NCBI RefSeq assembly: GCF_000371785.1
Contig: NZ_AQUI01000002.1
Coordinates: 310,001-374,000, forward strand
Origin: Actinopolyspora halophila DSM 43834
GTDB lineage: Bacteria; Actinomycetota; Actinomycetes; Mycobacteriales; Pseudonocardiaceae
DNA length: 64,000 nt
Reading direction: 5' to 3'
The position numbers and the translations under genes were made by a program. Positions 1 through 11,601 of this stretch are shown here, piece after piece. Each line of letters begins with the position of its first letter. Position 1 is the stretch's first letter. The notes under the pieces were generated by a model. That model worked only from the letters and a program-made list of their open reading frames with translations. It made no database searches and had not been told where the DNA came from.

Positions 1-711
1 GCCTCGGGAACCCCGCTGGTGCTGGTGACCGGGCGTCCACCGCGCTGGGTGCCGCGGATCGTCGACTCGCTGGGGGTGGCGGGCACCGTGGTGTGCGCCA
101 ACGGGGCGGTGATCTACGACTCCGCCGCCGACACCGTGCTGCACTCCAGTGATGTCGACCCGCTGACGCTGCGGGACGTGACCAAGTTGCTTCGCGAGGC
201 GCTGCCGGGGTGCTCCTTCGGGGTGGAGCGCGCGACCGGAGGTGCCCGGGATCGCGTCGACGAGCAGTTCCTCGCCGAGCCGGAGTTCCACCGCTGCTGG
301 CCGAACCCGGACCTGCGGGTCGTGCCCGTCGACGAGCTCGTGGGTTACGCCGCGGGCAAGTTGCTCGTGCTGCACGAGCGCATGACCAGTGCCCAGATGG
401 CCGTCGTGGCGGAGGAACTGGTCGGCAGCATGTTGCAGGTCACCTACTCGACCGGCTCCGGGCTGCTGGAGCTCTCGGCGCCCGGGGTGAACAAGGCGTC
501 CGGGCTGGCCCGTGTCGTGGGTGAACTGGGGATCGCGGCTTCCGACGTCCTCGCCTTCGGGGACATGCCCAACGACATTCCCATGCTGGAGTGGGTGGGT
601 CACGGTGTGGCCATGGGCAACGCCCACCCGGATGTCCGCCAGGCGGCCGACGAGGTGACGGCGAGCAACGAGGAGGACGGTGTAGCAGCCGTGCTGGACC
701 GCTGGTGGTGA
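1..711 (+). CDS. HAD-family Cof-type hydrolase, 5'-truncated by window edge
   Basis: The reading frame is open from base 1 and reads through ...LVLVTGRPPRWV, the conserved second stretch of Cof/YidA-type HAD phosphatases. The N-terminal DxDGT nucleophile motif therefore lies outside the window, and the GTG at 19 is internal. The C-terminal motif GDMPNDIPMLEWVGHGVAMG (metal-binding DxxND) is complete, so about 236 residues of a roughly 270-residue protein are visible. Family members dephosphorylate small phosphorylated metabolites in the cytoplasm; the substrate cannot be read from sequence. It sits near the PGRP amidase and glf, as the Rv3813c hydrolase does in M. tuberculosis, which supports orthology. 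Confidence 0.88.
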   Translation, partial: ASGTPLVLVTGRPPRWVPRIVDSLGVAGTVVCANGAVIYDSAADTVLHSSDVDPLTLRDVTKLLREALPGCSFGVERATGGARDRVDEQFLAEPEFHRCWPNPDLRVVPVDELVGYAAGKLLVLHERMTSAQMAVVAEELVGSMLQVTYSTGSGLLELSAPGVNKASGLARVVGELGIAASDVLAFGDMPNDIPMLEWVGHGVAMGNAHPDVRQAADEVTASNEEDGVAAVLDRWW

Positions 712-734
712 GGTGAGAGTCGGCGGTGCCGGTT

Positions 735-990
735 GCTCGGGTGGTTGCTTGGCGGAACCTCTCGCGGGCTCTCGCTCCGGCGAGGCCCGACATCGGGTAG
801 CGGCCTACACAACGTCGGGCCTTCCTCGCGAGAGCATCACGAGAGAACCCGCGGTCGGTTGGGCTGCGTAGGCTCAAAGCGCTTGCGTCGAGCGGCTCGG
901 TTTCCTCGGCGGCTCACTTGGCGGAACCAGCGGCGGTGCCAGCTGCTCGGGCTCGTAAGCGCTTGCGTTGGGGGTGGCGCCCTGGTCGGA
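735..990 (+). repeat. Dispersed intergenic repeat, copy R1 (hairpin module plus two AAGCGCTT modules)
   Basis: The gene-free stretch 712-1035 is filled by this element. Module I (about 751-836) has an outer stem CTCTCGC/GCGAGAG and an inner stem GGCCCGAC/GTCGGGCC. Module II (about 845-890, and again about 921-970) carries AACCCGCGGT or a variant followed by the palindrome AAGCGCTT. Related copies lie at about 7860, 19655, 29935, 49225, 51278, 61945 and 62735, all between genes. No coding sequence is supported here. Confidence 0.6.
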
Positions 991-1035
991 AGTTCCTGTC
1001 CGGGGATTCGGCGTTGTTGGGGTGGCGTGACTCGC

Positions 1036-3563
<2,528 letters not shown>

Positions 3564-3564
3564 C

Positions 3565-5679
3565 GTGACTGACCGGACTTCCCCAGCCGAATCGGAACCG
3601 ACAGGGTCGGAACCATCGGAACCGAGCGCCCCGGAAGCGGGAGCACCGGAGGCGGAGTCGACCTCCGCGCCGGCCGGTGCGGAGGTTCCGGGCGTCGACA
3701 CCGGGGACCGAACGGAGCAACAGGCGGACGCGGAGAACGCCACACCCGCCTCTCCGGAGGCGGCGGAGAGCAAACTCAGCGACTCGGCCACGGTTCGGAC
3801 GGGGCACCGGCGCGTCGCGGCGGGACAGACCCTGCAACGGGTGCTGCTTCCGCGTGCCGAGGACCCGCTCGACGCGCGTCCGCTCTACCTGGACGAGCCG
3901 GAGAACCTCGCACAGCGCGCCACCGTGCTGTCCAGGCGTTCGGTGCGGATCCCCGGTAACTCGCGGGTCTCGTTCGCCTCGTACTTCAACGCCTTCCCCG
4001 CCAGCTACTGGAAGCGCTGGACCAAGATCGACGAGGTGGTCCTGCGACTGAAGGTCCGCGGAAGCGGGCGGCTGGACGTGTACCGGTCCAAGCCGAACGG
4101 CGACATCGTGCACCTGGAGGGCACCCCGGTCTCCAGTTCGAAGTCGTGGCGGTGGCTGGAGTTCCGGGTCTCGCTCAAACCGTTCGAGGACGGCGGCTGG
4201 ATCTGGTTCGACCTGTTCACCAACGACAACGAGCTCGACCTCGACGAGGCGTCCTGGACGACCGACCTCAGGTTGCCCAGGCAGCGTGTCGTGGTGGGCA
4301 CCACGACCATGCGTCCGGTCGACTGCGTGCAGACCCTGCAGACCCTCGGCGAGGACGCCCAGGTGCTCGATCTCGTCGAGCGCGTGGTCGTCGCCGACCA
4401 GGGCGGGCAGAAGATCAGGGACACCGAGGGCTTCGACGAGGCCGCCAGGAGGATCGGGGACAAGCTGCACGTCATCGAGCAGCCGAACCTCGGCGGTTCC
4501 GGGGGGTTCACCCGCGTCATGTACGAGGGGGTGTACAACTCCGACGCCGAGCAGGTGATGCTGTTCGACGACGACATCGCGCTGGAGCCGGACGGGGTGC
4601 TGCGGGCCAACGCCTTCGCCAGGGCCGCCGTCCAGCCGGTGATCGTGGGTGGGCACATGCTCAACCTGCAGGCCCGCTCGCGGCTGCACACCATGGGCGA
4701 GGTCGTCGACCTGGGATCCGCGATGTGGCGTGCCGCCCCCGGGGCGGCCACCGACCACGACTTCGCCGAGTACCCGCTGCGCGAGAGCAGCAAGCTGCAC
4801 AAGCTCATCCACTCCACCTACAACGGGTGGTGGATGTGCCTCTTCCCGCGCGAGGTCATCGAGAACACGGGGCTGCCGCTGCCGCTCTTCCTCAAGTGGG
4901 ACGACGCCGAGTACCACGTCCGCGCTGGTGAGCGGGGGTACCCGACGGTCTCGCTGCCCGGTGCGGCCGTCTGGCACATGCCGTGGAGCGACAAGAACGA
5001 CGCCACCGACTGGACGGCCTACTTCCACACCCGCAACAGGCTGATCCTCGCGGCGTTGCACAGTCCCGACGACGTCAAGAAGAATCTGCTCAAGCAGAGC
5101 TTCAAGCTCACCCTGCGGCACCTGTTCTCGATGGAGTACTCGACCGTGGCGGTGCAGCTCAAGGCGGTCGAGGACTTCCTGGCCGGGCCGGAAGGGTTGT
5201 TCGAGAGCCTGCGTACGGCACTTCCCGAGGTCCGGAAGCTGCGTGAGCAGTACGACGACGCGCAGACCTTCTCCTCGGCCGGAGAACTGCCCTCGCCGAC
5301 CGCCGATCCCGTGCTGGTCGAACAGCTGCTGAGCCCCCCGGTGCGCACGACGCGAATCGCCCTGCGAGCCTCGAAGGCGCTGCTGCACAACCTCAAGCAG
5401 CCCGATTCCGAGGCGCAGCGGCGTCCTCAGCTCAACATCCCCTCGGCCAGTGCTCGGTGGTTCCTGCTCGGGTCCCTGGACAGCGCCACCGTCTCCACCG
5501 CCGACGGCAGTGGTACGGCCTTCCGGCGTCGCGATCCGGAGGAGTTCCGTAGGCTCGGTACTCGGGCCATAGCCGACTACCGCAGGCTGGTGAGCGAGTG
5601 GTCACGGTTGCGGGAGGCGTATCGTGCCGCCCTGCCGGAGCTGACCAGCCCCGAGGCGTGGAAGCAGATGTACGAGTGA
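3565..5679 (+). CDS. glfT2: Polymerising galactofuranosyltransferase GlfT2
   Basis: Cytoplasmic GT2-family enzyme that extends the galactan chain with alternating beta-1,5 and beta-1,6 Galf from UDP-Galf. The protein is 704 residues, longer than the roughly 640 of the mycobacterial enzyme. The extra length is an N-terminal low-complexity region of about 75 residues rich in Glu, Pro, Ser and Ala. The order then matches the family: beta-sandwich (about 90-235), a GT-A domain with the metal-binding FDDDIALEPDG, the catalytic-region WDDAEYHVRAGERG and VWHMPW, and a helical C-terminal half ending SPEAWKQMYE. It starts with GTG one base after the glf stop. Confidence 0.96.
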   Translation: MTDRTSPAESEPTGSEPSEPSAPEAGAPEAESTSAPAGAEVPGVDTGDRTEQQADAENATPASPEAAESKLSDSATVRTGHRRVAAGQTLQRVLLPRAEDPLDARPLYLDEPENLAQRATVLSRRSVRIPGNSRVSFASYFNAFPASYWKRWTKIDEVVLRLKVRGSGRLDVYRSKPNGDIVHLEGTPVSSSKSWRWLEFRVSLKPFEDGGWIWFDLFTNDNELDLDEASWTTDLRLPRQRVVVGTTTMRPVDCVQTLQTLGEDAQVLDLVERVVVADQGGQKIRDTEGFDEAARRIGDKLHVIEQPNLGGSGGFTRVMYEGVYNSDAEQVMLFDDDIALEPDGVLRANAFARAAVQPVIVGGHMLNLQARSRLHTMGEVVDLGSAMWRAAPGAATDHDFAEYPLRESSKLHKLIHSTYNGWWMCLFPREVIENTGLPLPLFLKWDDAEYHVRAGERGYPTVSLPGAAVWHMPWSDKNDATDWTAYFHTRNRLILAALHSPDDVKKNLLKQSFKLTLRHLFSMEYSTVAVQLKAVEDFLAGPEGLFESLRTALPEVRKLREQYDDAQTFSSAGELPSPTADPVLVEQLLSPPVRTTRIALRASKALLHNLKQPDSEAQRRPQLNIPSASARWFLLGSLDSATVSTADGSGTAFRRRDPEEFRRLGTRAIADYRRLVSEWSRLREAYRAALPELTSPEAWKQMYE

Positions 5680-5754
5680 GCTGAATCCGCGTGCGGCGAC
5701 CCGGCCGGGAGACCCACGTCATGGAGTGGAAAGCGCGGTGGCCCGGGACGGGCC

Positions 5755-6513
5755 GTGATCCGTCCCGGGCCACGGCGCGAGTTCGTCGGGGCACGATCCG
5801 AGGAGCGCCCGTCCGAGTCGCCACATTCGAATACCGCCTACAGCCGAGAGCACGGATCCGAGACCAGAACGCCTCGGGTGGATACCGACAGCCTCCGTGC
5901 AGCTGTCCGAGAAGAAGCCGGAGACGAAGTGGACGCAGAGCTGACCACCGCACCCCCTGCCGCCGAGACGGAGCGGAGTGCGGAGGAACACCCGCCACCG
6001 GCCGTTACGGCCGAGACGGTGGCGGTACGCCGGGTGCAGGGCGTGCTGGCCAAGCGACCAGTGGTTACGGTCGCCGGAGTCATGTCCAAATTCGGTGATC
6101 ACGCGATTGGGTGGCTCGTGTTGGGAGCAGTGGGAGCGCTGGCCGACCGCGGACGGCGCGCCGACTGGATCGCCTCCGCGGCCGGGGTCGCCGCGGCACA
6201 CGGTGCCTCCATCGCGGTCAAGCGGGTGGTGCGCCGCAGCAGACCCGGTGACCCGGGAATCAGGGTGCTGGTCAGCACTCCGAGCGGACTGAGCTTCCCC
6301 TCTTCGCACGCGACTTCCACGACGACGGCCGCCGTGCTGTACGGCAGCGTGCTCGGCCGTCGGCTCACTCCCGCGCTGGTACCGCCGATGATGGTCAGCA
6401 GATTGGTGCTCGGCGTCCACTATCCGAGTGACGTGGCAGCGGGTTCGACACTCGGTGGAGCCGTCGCGTGGGGAGTGCGTCGCTACATCGAACGGCGGAG
6501 GAACCGTGGCTGA
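5755..6513 (+). CDS. PAP2-family membrane phosphatase (Rv3807c-like)
   Basis: Contains the complete PAP2 acid-phosphatase signature: KRVVRRSRP, then PSSHATS, then SRLVLGVHYPSDV with the catalytic His. Hydrophobic helices surround these motifs. In M. tuberculosis the equivalent gene lies between glfT2 and ubiA and is linked to dephosphorylating decaprenyl-phosphoribose 5-phosphate; that role here is inferred from position. The listed start gives 252 residues with an unstructured 80-residue N-terminus. GTG codons at 5879 or 5930 would give a protein closer to family length. The 3' end overlaps ubiA by eight bases. Confidence 0.88.
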   Translation: MIRPGPRREFVGARSEERPSESPHSNTAYSREHGSETRTPRVDTDSLRAAVREEAGDEVDAELTTAPPAAETERSAEEHPPPAVTAETVAVRRVQGVLAKRPVVTVAGVMSKFGDHAIGWLVLGAVGALADRGRRADWIASAAGVAAAHGASIAVKRVVRRSRPGDPGIRVLVSTPSGLSFPSSHATSTTTAAVLYGSVLGRRLTPALVPPMMVSRLVLGVHYPSDVAAGSTLGGAVAWGVRRYIERRRNRG

Positions 6514-7744
6514 CAAGAACGAGACCGGGCTCGGCGAAGAGCTCACAACGGGACAGGGCCCGTACGAGGACTCCGACGGGGCCGCCGAAGGGGAATCACC
6601 CGGCGGCACGCGGGTGGCCACCGAGACCGCCGCCCCGGAGCGGGCGAGCGATACCACCTCCTCCCACGGCGCGGCGGAAACCGATTCCGAGCTGCCGAGT
6701 CAGGTCGAGGAGCAGGTCGAAGCGGACTCCGAGGGAGCCATCGGCTCGGAGGCCGGTGGGGAGGCCGCCGCGTTGGAGGAGGACTCCGGCTCGGGCGGGA
6801 CCACCACGTCCGCGGACAGCACCGACAAGTCCTCCGACGCCTATCACGCCAGGGTGACGGCGGCGGCCGGAACGCCTTCCGGCCTCTTCAACGGCCTGAT
6901 CAGGGAGCTGCGCCCCAAGCAGTGGGTCAAGAACATCCTCGTGCTCGCCGCCCCGTTCACGGCGGGGGCGCTGCTGGACGTTTCGATCCTGCTGGACGCG
7001 GCCATGGCGTTCGTGGTCTTCTCGATGGCCGCCTCCGGGATCTACTTCATCAACGACGCGCTCGACGTCGAGTCGGACCGCGCCCACCCGACCAAGCGCA
7101 ACCGACCCATCGCGGCGGGGCTGATCCCGCTGCCGATCGCCTACGCCGTGTGCGGTCTGCTGCTGGTGGGGTCGCTGGTCATCTCCGGCCTGATCAGCAT
7201 GCCGTTGTTCGCCGTCATGGCGGTCTACATCGGGGTGCAGCTGGGCTACTGCTTCGGGCTCAAGCACCAGCCGGTCATCGACCTGTGCATCGTCGCTTCC
7301 GGGTTCCTGCTGCGTGCCGTGGCCGGTGGTGCCGCGGCCGGGCTGGTGATCACCCAGTGGTTCTACATCGTCGTGGCGTTCGGTTCGCTGTTCATGGTGG
7401 CGGGCAAGCGCTACGCCGAGGTGAAGCTGGCCAACGAGACCGGCGCCAAGATCCGGAAGTCCCTGCGGGCCTACTCGGCCTCGTACCTGCGGTTCGTCTG
7501 GGCCATCTCGGCGGCGATCATGATCATGTCGTACAGCCAGTGGGCCTACGAGATCCAGAACCACGACCACTCCCGGTGGGGAGTCATCTCGATCATCCCC
7601 TTCGTGATCGGGATCCTGCGCTACGCCGTGGACGTGGACAAGGGCGTGGCCGGGGAGCCCGAGGAGGTCGCGCTCAAGGACAAGGTGCTGCTGGTCCTGT
7701 TCTGCGTGCTCGCGGGCTGCCTGTTCCTGGCCTTCTACCTGTGA
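6506..7744 (+). CDS. ubiA: Decaprenyl-phosphate 5-phosphoribosyltransferase (UbiA family, DPPR synthase)
   Basis: Transfers phosphoribose from PRPP to decaprenyl phosphate, the first committed step to the arabinose donor DPA. The GTG at 6506 is preceded by GGCGGAGG, sits inside the end of the PAP2 gene and gives 412 residues. Residues from about 130 are a UbiA prenyltransferase: RPKQWVKNILVLAAPF, the Asp-rich NDALDVESDRAHPTKRNRP, and about nine membrane helices. Residues 1-120 are an acidic low-complexity tail (Glu, Asp, Gly, Ala) that the mycobacterial protein lacks in this form. A strong hairpin follows the stop. Confidence 0.94.
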   Translation: MADKNETGLGEELTTGQGPYEDSDGAAEGESPGGTRVATETAAPERASDTTSSHGAAETDSELPSQVEEQVEADSEGAIGSEAGGEAAALEEDSGSGGTTTSADSTDKSSDAYHARVTAAAGTPSGLFNGLIRELRPKQWVKNILVLAAPFTAGALLDVSILLDAAMAFVVFSMAASGIYFINDALDVESDRAHPTKRNRPIAAGLIPLPIAYAVCGLLLVGSLVISGLISMPLFAVMAVYIGVQLGYCFGLKHQPVIDLCIVASGFLLRAVAGGAAAGLVITQWFYIVVAFGSLFMVAGKRYAEVKLANETGAKIRKSLRAYSASYLRFVWAISAAIMIMSYSQWAYEIQNHDHSRWGVISIIPFVIGILRYAVDVDKGVAGEPEEVALKDKVLLVLFCVLAGCLFLAFYL

Positions 7745-7755
7745 GCGCCGGTGCT

Positions 7756-7800
7756 CGCCGATCCCGGCGTGCGGTTTTGTCGGCCGTGCCGGGATCGGCG
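7756..7800 (+). terminator. Hairpin terminator of the glf-glfT2-PAP2-ubiA unit
   Basis: A perfect 13-bp stem, CGCCGATCCCGGC with GCCGGGATCGGCG, around a 19-base loop that contains TTTT. It begins 11 bases after the ubiA stop. There is no U-tail, as is common in high-GC actinobacteria. Confidence 0.7.
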
Positions 7801-7859
7801 CGGCGGTTTCGGTGCGGGCAGTGCCGAGACTCCCAGGAGAGCGGAGTCGTCGAACCCTC

Positions 7860-8095
7860 TGTCAGGAGCTCCCGATCGAAGGGCACCGTTCAACGCGAGC
7901 GCTTACGAGCCTGGGCAGTCGGCACCACCGCGAGAGAGTGAGTCGCCACGAAACCCCGGACAGGAACTCCTGACTGAAGGGTACCGTTCAACGCAGGTGC
8001 TTCGAGCCTGCGCAGTCGGCACCGCCGCGGGTTCTCGGTCTCGGGCCTCCCCACAGCGAGCCCCCGACTGAGGTTCCGCCAAGTGACCCGCCAAG
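7860..8095 (-). repeat. Dispersed intergenic repeat, copy R2 (inverted orientation)
   Basis: The 7801-8118 gap contains two related units, each running from a CAGGAxCTCC block through GTTCAACGC to CCTGnGCAGTCGGCACC. These are the reverse complement of module II of the repeat family. The end, ACTGAGGTTCCGCC, matches the reverse of the GGCGGAACCTC edge. No gene is supported in the gap. Confidence 0.55.
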
Positions 8096-8118
8096 CAAAA
8101 AGACCCGCCGAACCTCAC

Positions 8119-8640
8119 TCACTCCCCGGCGACGGGGAGTGAATATCCTCCGGTAATCCGCACCAGCTCGTCGTGCGTGGTGGGGAACAGGGTGCGCGGA
8201 GTTCCGCCCGCCGCCCACACGCACGGGTAGTCGGCCAGCGCGCTGTCCACGATCGTGGTCAGCTCCGCGGGGTGGCCGATCGGGGCCACACCGCCGATCG
8301 ACTGGCCGGTGGCCTGCCGCACCCGTTCGGGCTTGGCCCGCTCCAGCGGGGGCCATCCGAGCCTCTCGGCGAGCTCGTCCGTGTCGACCCGGTGGCGTCC
8401 GCTGGTGAGCACCAGTACCGGCTGTTCGTCGGAAAGGAACACGAGGCTGCTGGCGATGGCCCCGGCCTCGCAGCCGAGGGCCGCGGCGGCATCGGCCGCG
8501 GTTCTGGTGGAGCCGGGCATCTCCCTGATCTCGCCGGACACCTCCGCCGCTCGCAGTGCTCGGGCCACCTGCTTGCTGCGCTCCGGCAGCATCGTCTCCG
8601 GCGGTACCGTCGTCTCCGACTGCACGTGGCGAACCTCCAT
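8119..8640 (-). CDS. YbaK/EbsC-family aminoacyl-tRNA deacylase-like protein
   Basis: A 173-residue cytoplasmic protein with the YbaK/ProX editing-domain fold. Visible motifs are TAADAAAALGCEAGAIASSLVF near residue 47, the LTSGRHRVDTDEL stretch, and QSIGGVAPIGHP, where the conserved Gly-Gly-Val-x-Pro-hydrophobic-Gly loop binds the tRNA 3' end. Family members hydrolyse mischarged aminoacyl-tRNA (Cys or Ala on tRNA-Pro); the exact substrate is not readable. Met17 is an alternative start. It is divergent from the nitroreductase, with 68 bases between them. Confidence 0.87.
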   Translation of the reverse strand: MEVRHVQSETTVPPETMLPERSKQVARALRAAEVSGEIREMPGSTRTAADAAAALGCEAGAIASSLVFLSDEQPVLVLTSGRHRVDTDELAERLGWPPLERAKPERVRQATGQSIGGVAPIGHPAELTTIVDSALADYPCVWAAGGTPRTLFPTTHDELVRITGGYSLPVAGE

Positions 8641-8708
8641 ACGGTTTCGGCTGCTGCCGAGCCAACCCGTCGCGACGGGTTGTACGTTAGCGCACCATAC
8701 TCCAATTC

Positions 8709-9248
8709 GTGAGCGAATCGAGCGGGCGTGGTGCCCATTCCGATGATCCCCTGGAGACGTTGCGCGGGCTGCGGGCCACGCGCTGGTTCACCGACCGGGA
8801 GGTCACCGAGCAGCAGCTGCGCCGGGTCCTCGAGGTGGCGCGGTGGACCGGCTCGGCCCGCAACAGGCAGCCGTGGCGGCTGCACACGGTGCGGGACCGA
8901 CAGCGGCGCGAGCGGCTGAGCCGGTGCGGGAGCTACGCGCTGCACCTGAGCCAGGCGCCCGTGGTGGTGCTGCTGGCGCTCGACCACAGCGGGCAGGACG
9001 CCGAGTTCGACGGGGGCAGGATCGCGCAGGCGATCATGACGGCCGCCCGGTTCGACGGTCTCGGCTCGTGTCCGGCGACGTTCTTCCCGCGGGAGAACGC
9101 GGACCGAGCCGGCGCGCTGGCCGGGTTCGCCGAGCCCTGGTCGGTGCGCACCGGCATAGCGCTGGGCTGGCCCGCGCCGCGGCCGCCGGGGCGGTCGGCG
9201 ATCCCGACCGGGAGGCTGCCGCTGGACCGGCTCTGGTCGGGCGAGTGA
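8709..9248 (+). CDS. Nitroreductase-family FMN oxidoreductase
   Basis: A 179-residue member of the nitroreductase/FMN flavoprotein fold: LRGLRATRWFTDREVTEQQL at the N-terminus, the FMN-contacting ARNRQPWRLHTV, a central APVVVLLALDH strand, and a C-terminal IALGWPAPRPPGRS loop. Such proteins reduce flavins, nitroaromatics or quinones with NAD(P)H; no specific substrate can be assigned. The GTG start follows the divergent promoter region shared with the YbaK-like gene. Confidence 0.85.
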   Translation: MSESSGRGAHSDDPLETLRGLRATRWFTDREVTEQQLRRVLEVARWTGSARNRQPWRLHTVRDRQRRERLSRCGSYALHLSQAPVVVLLALDHSGQDAEFDGGRIAQAIMTAARFDGLGSCPATFFPRENADRAGALAGFAEPWSVRTGIALGWPAPRPPGRSAIPTGRLPLDRLWSGE

Positions 9249-9277
9249 GTCGCGGGGGCCTCCGAAGGGTTCCGGGC

Positions 9278-9688
9278 TCAGTCCACCACACGCAGGGTCA
9301 GACCGTGTGCTTTGCGCATGTCCTCGGCGAACTCCCGTCCGGAGTAGCGGGGCACGTAGGCGTGCCACCAGGGGTGGTGTTCGGGGTCCCGGATCGGTTG
9401 TTCGTGCAGGATGGCTCGGAGGCGTTGGTCGGCCGCGGCCACTTCGCGGCGCAGCCACTCGATCCCGGGGAGACGGTTGAGCTCCGGGTCGTTCAGGGCT
9501 TCCTCGAGAAGGTCCCGGTCCTGGAGGTCGAAGGCGTACTCGAATTCGTTGTCGTCGTAGCCTTCCTCGCACAGGGCGACGAATTTCTGCCAGTCGCTGA
9601 GCGCGTCTTCCGGATCATAAATCTGCTCTTCTCCCCGCCTGACGAGGAACTCGTGGAATCTCGTGGTTAATTCTGCGCCGTCTGTCAT
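9278..9688 (-). CDS. Hypothetical acidic protein
   Basis: I do not recognise this 136-residue cytoplasmic protein. It is rich in Asp and Glu and predicted mainly helical. It ends in a Trp/Tyr/His-containing stretch (EHHPWWHAYVPRYSG) that could be a structured core or binding face. It has no signal peptide or membrane segment. It lies at the left edge of an AT-richer island of other unrecognised genes on the same strand. Confidence 0.7.
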   Translation of the reverse strand: MTDGAELTTRFHEFLVRRGEEQIYDPEDALSDWQKFVALCEEGYDDNEFEYAFDLQDRDLLEEALNDPELNRLPGIEWLRREVAAADQRLRAILHEQPIRDPEHHPWWHAYVPRYSGREFAEDMRKAHGLTLRVVD

Positions 9689-9828
9689 GTTGTGAACCCG
9701 GTGTGCGACAGATGAGAGGTCCGTTTCGTAGGAACGCTGGCGCTGCGTCGCTCCGGTGCTGCGAGTGGATCGAGTACTCCACGTCCTCTACCGTACGAGC
9801 TGCTGCTCACCGGAACTGGATATCATTG

Positions 9829-10698
9829 CTACTCCGGGCTGTCCTCGAGCTCCACGTGGATGGATACGGGATTCTCCCAGGGAGAGCCGTCCCTGTGCCA
9901 GGTCGTCGAGAGGTAAAGGGTGGATATGACGTTGCGGGTGTATTTGTCCCTCGCCGCTGTTCCCTTTATTCTTGTCACCGCTTCCCAGTGCCCCAAGGGG
10001 AAGGTTTTCTTGATTTCTTCCAATGCCTGATCGGGTGAAGAGTTCCACTGCGTGCAGAACACCTTGGTGTCCAGTGTTTCAGTGTCCACGTATTCTGGTT
10101 GTTCTATGTTCATTTTGTCGCCATCGAACCACTTCGTTTTTCGGAACCAGCTGATGAACGAGTTCGCCGCTATTCCGGCTCCGGTCCCGTTTACGCCTCT
10201 GGTTACAAGATGTAGCACGTACAAGGTGTGTGGCTGAGCTGGAACATTTTTCGGAGTTTTGGCGGGTTCGATGTCTTCATCGTACTCGTCGTCCGGGGTG
10301 AGATCATACGGAAATGTGTCGATCGCAGCTCCCATAGTGCAGGTGTCAGCAAAATTTACCTCCGAATTTTCAGGGATGTCGGAGTAAATGAATTTCAGCG
10401 GTATTCCGCGATTCTCGTCCGGATTTTCTACCTCTTCCGAAGGGGGAAGGTTGATCTTCTTCAGGGTACCCCGTATTACTCGAAGCAGCGCCTCCTCCGA
10501 GTTCTCCGAACGAGGTTCGTAGCTGTTGTGTACGATCAGCCTGATAGTGTAACCGGACTCGTTTCGACGTAAATCCAGGCTTGTGGGAACGAGCTGTTCA
10601 ACCACATCGGTGCAGTGGTTGAGCGCCGCATCGCGGGAAGAAACTGTCGCGTGAAGTGTCAAAGTAATCGCCACGGTCAGCGAGTCCTGGCTTAGCAA
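9829..10698 (-). CDS. Hypothetical protein of the AT-rich island
   Basis: Unrecognised 289-residue protein. Residues 1-80 alternate beta strands and one helix (VAITLTLHATVSSRDAALNH, then a second strand GYTIRLIVHN) and resemble the N-terminus of the next gene upstream (10798-11205). A linker rich in Asp, Glu and Pro (about 125-155) leads to a second beta-rich half containing two Trp-containing blocks. No signal peptide or transmembrane helix is seen. Base composition is visibly more AT-rich than the backbone, suggesting lateral acquisition. Confidence 0.72.
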   Translation of the reverse strand: MLSQDSLTVAITLTLHATVSSRDAALNHCTDVVEQLVPTSLDLRRNESGYTIRLIVHNSYEPRSENSEEALLRVIRGTLKKINLPPSEEVENPDENRGIPLKFIYSDIPENSEVNFADTCTMGAAIDTFPYDLTPDDEYDEDIEPAKTPKNVPAQPHTLYVLHLVTRGVNGTGAGIAANSFISWFRKTKWFDGDKMNIEQPEYVDTETLDTKVFCTQWNSSPDQALEEIKKTFPLGHWEAVTRIKGTAARDKYTRNVISTLYLSTTWHRDGSPWENPVSIHVELEDSPE

Positions 10699-10797
10699 AT
10701 CCGTGTTCTCCGAGAGTACTATTGTAGTCAGGTGTGTCGTAGTGGCGGGAAATATCCGAGGTTCCCGCCGCTACGGCGCATGCTTGTTTAGCCTGTG

Positions 10798-11205
10798 TCA
10801 GTCCATATCCATCGGACTCATATCGGCCGACCCCATCAGATGGTAGAACCTGCACTCAGGGAATAGTACGGCAGCTTGGGAGGGCAGCTTGCAATCGTCT
10901 TCGATTGTGGTGAAGGAACCGTTGTTCCAGCGCTCAGCATGGCCGTTGGCCAGTCCCAACAGAGCGACAACGGAATTTACTTCCTCGCGTGCAAGATCGA
11001 TACCATATCCTGTTGAGCACGTTTTCCGCGTGAAAGAGATATCAATCCAGTATCGGAATTCTTCTGAATGATATCCTTGAGGCTCGACATGTATCAGATC
11101 GGCGTCGAGGAGATCTACAGTGGAGCGGGATACCTCGACAGCCTGGTTGACCGAATCAGCCGCCACTAGCAGCGTGATGTAGAGATATATCTCCCTGGGG
11201 GGCAC
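10798..11205 (-). CDS. Hypothetical protein, possible paralogue of 9829-10698
   Basis: Unrecognised 135-residue protein beginning IYLYITLLVAADSVNQAVEV, a strand-turn-helix layout like that at the N-terminus of 9829-10698. A second strand FRYWIDISFTRKT follows at a comparable distance. Three Cys residues and a Met/Asp-rich C-terminus (MSPMDMD) are notable. It is 99 bases upstream of 9829-10698 on the same strand, so the two may be co-transcribed. The pairing hints at duplicated small alpha/beta modules. Confidence 0.65.
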   Translation of the reverse strand: MPPREIYLYITLLVAADSVNQAVEVSRSTVDLLDADLIHVEPQGYHSEEFRYWIDISFTRKTCSTGYGIDLAREEVNSVVALLGLANGHAERWNNGSFTTIEDDCKLPSQAAVLFPECRFYHLMGSADMSPMDMD

Positions 11206-11601
11206 TTTTTCACCTGTGGGTCACGGTACCGTCCGACCCGATATTAGCATGCGGAGTACAGGACTTCTGCTTCGCGAAGTATTCGATCTTCAGGAACTTC
11301 TTCCTGCTTGATGTCTTCTGTTGCTCTGGATAACTCTGTCTAGTATTCTGGATCTTGCTTCCCCGTGGTTTCTCCGATCGCCGGGGCGGTCGAGATTGCA
11401 AGCTGTCGATGCCGATGTGACGGCAGCGATTTCTCCTGGAATGAAAGGGTTCGTCCTCTCCGCGGTTGCAGCCAGTAGGTAAATTCCGTTTCCTGCTGTT
11501 GTGATCAGAGTGATCGATCTTGTCGTTGCCCGAAAACCGGCCCAGGCTTGGTAGGTGTCACCGCGGATTACGGACAAGGCCCGGAGTTCGTCCTTCTTTT
11601 A
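11206..11601. other. AT-rich stretch without a convincing gene
   Basis: Open frames of 63 and 95 codons exist on the minus strand (11210-11401, 11290-11577). The first has a composition unlike a protein. The second starts with TTG, has no clear ribosome site and shows mixed hydrophobic and Arg-rich segments, so it may be a decayed gene. I see no RNA gene or promoter here that I can defend. Confidence 0.4.

Noticed and set aside
11290-11577. 95-codon frame in the AT-rich island
   Set aside because: TTG start, no ribosome site, composition shifts halfway; noted only as a possible remnant.
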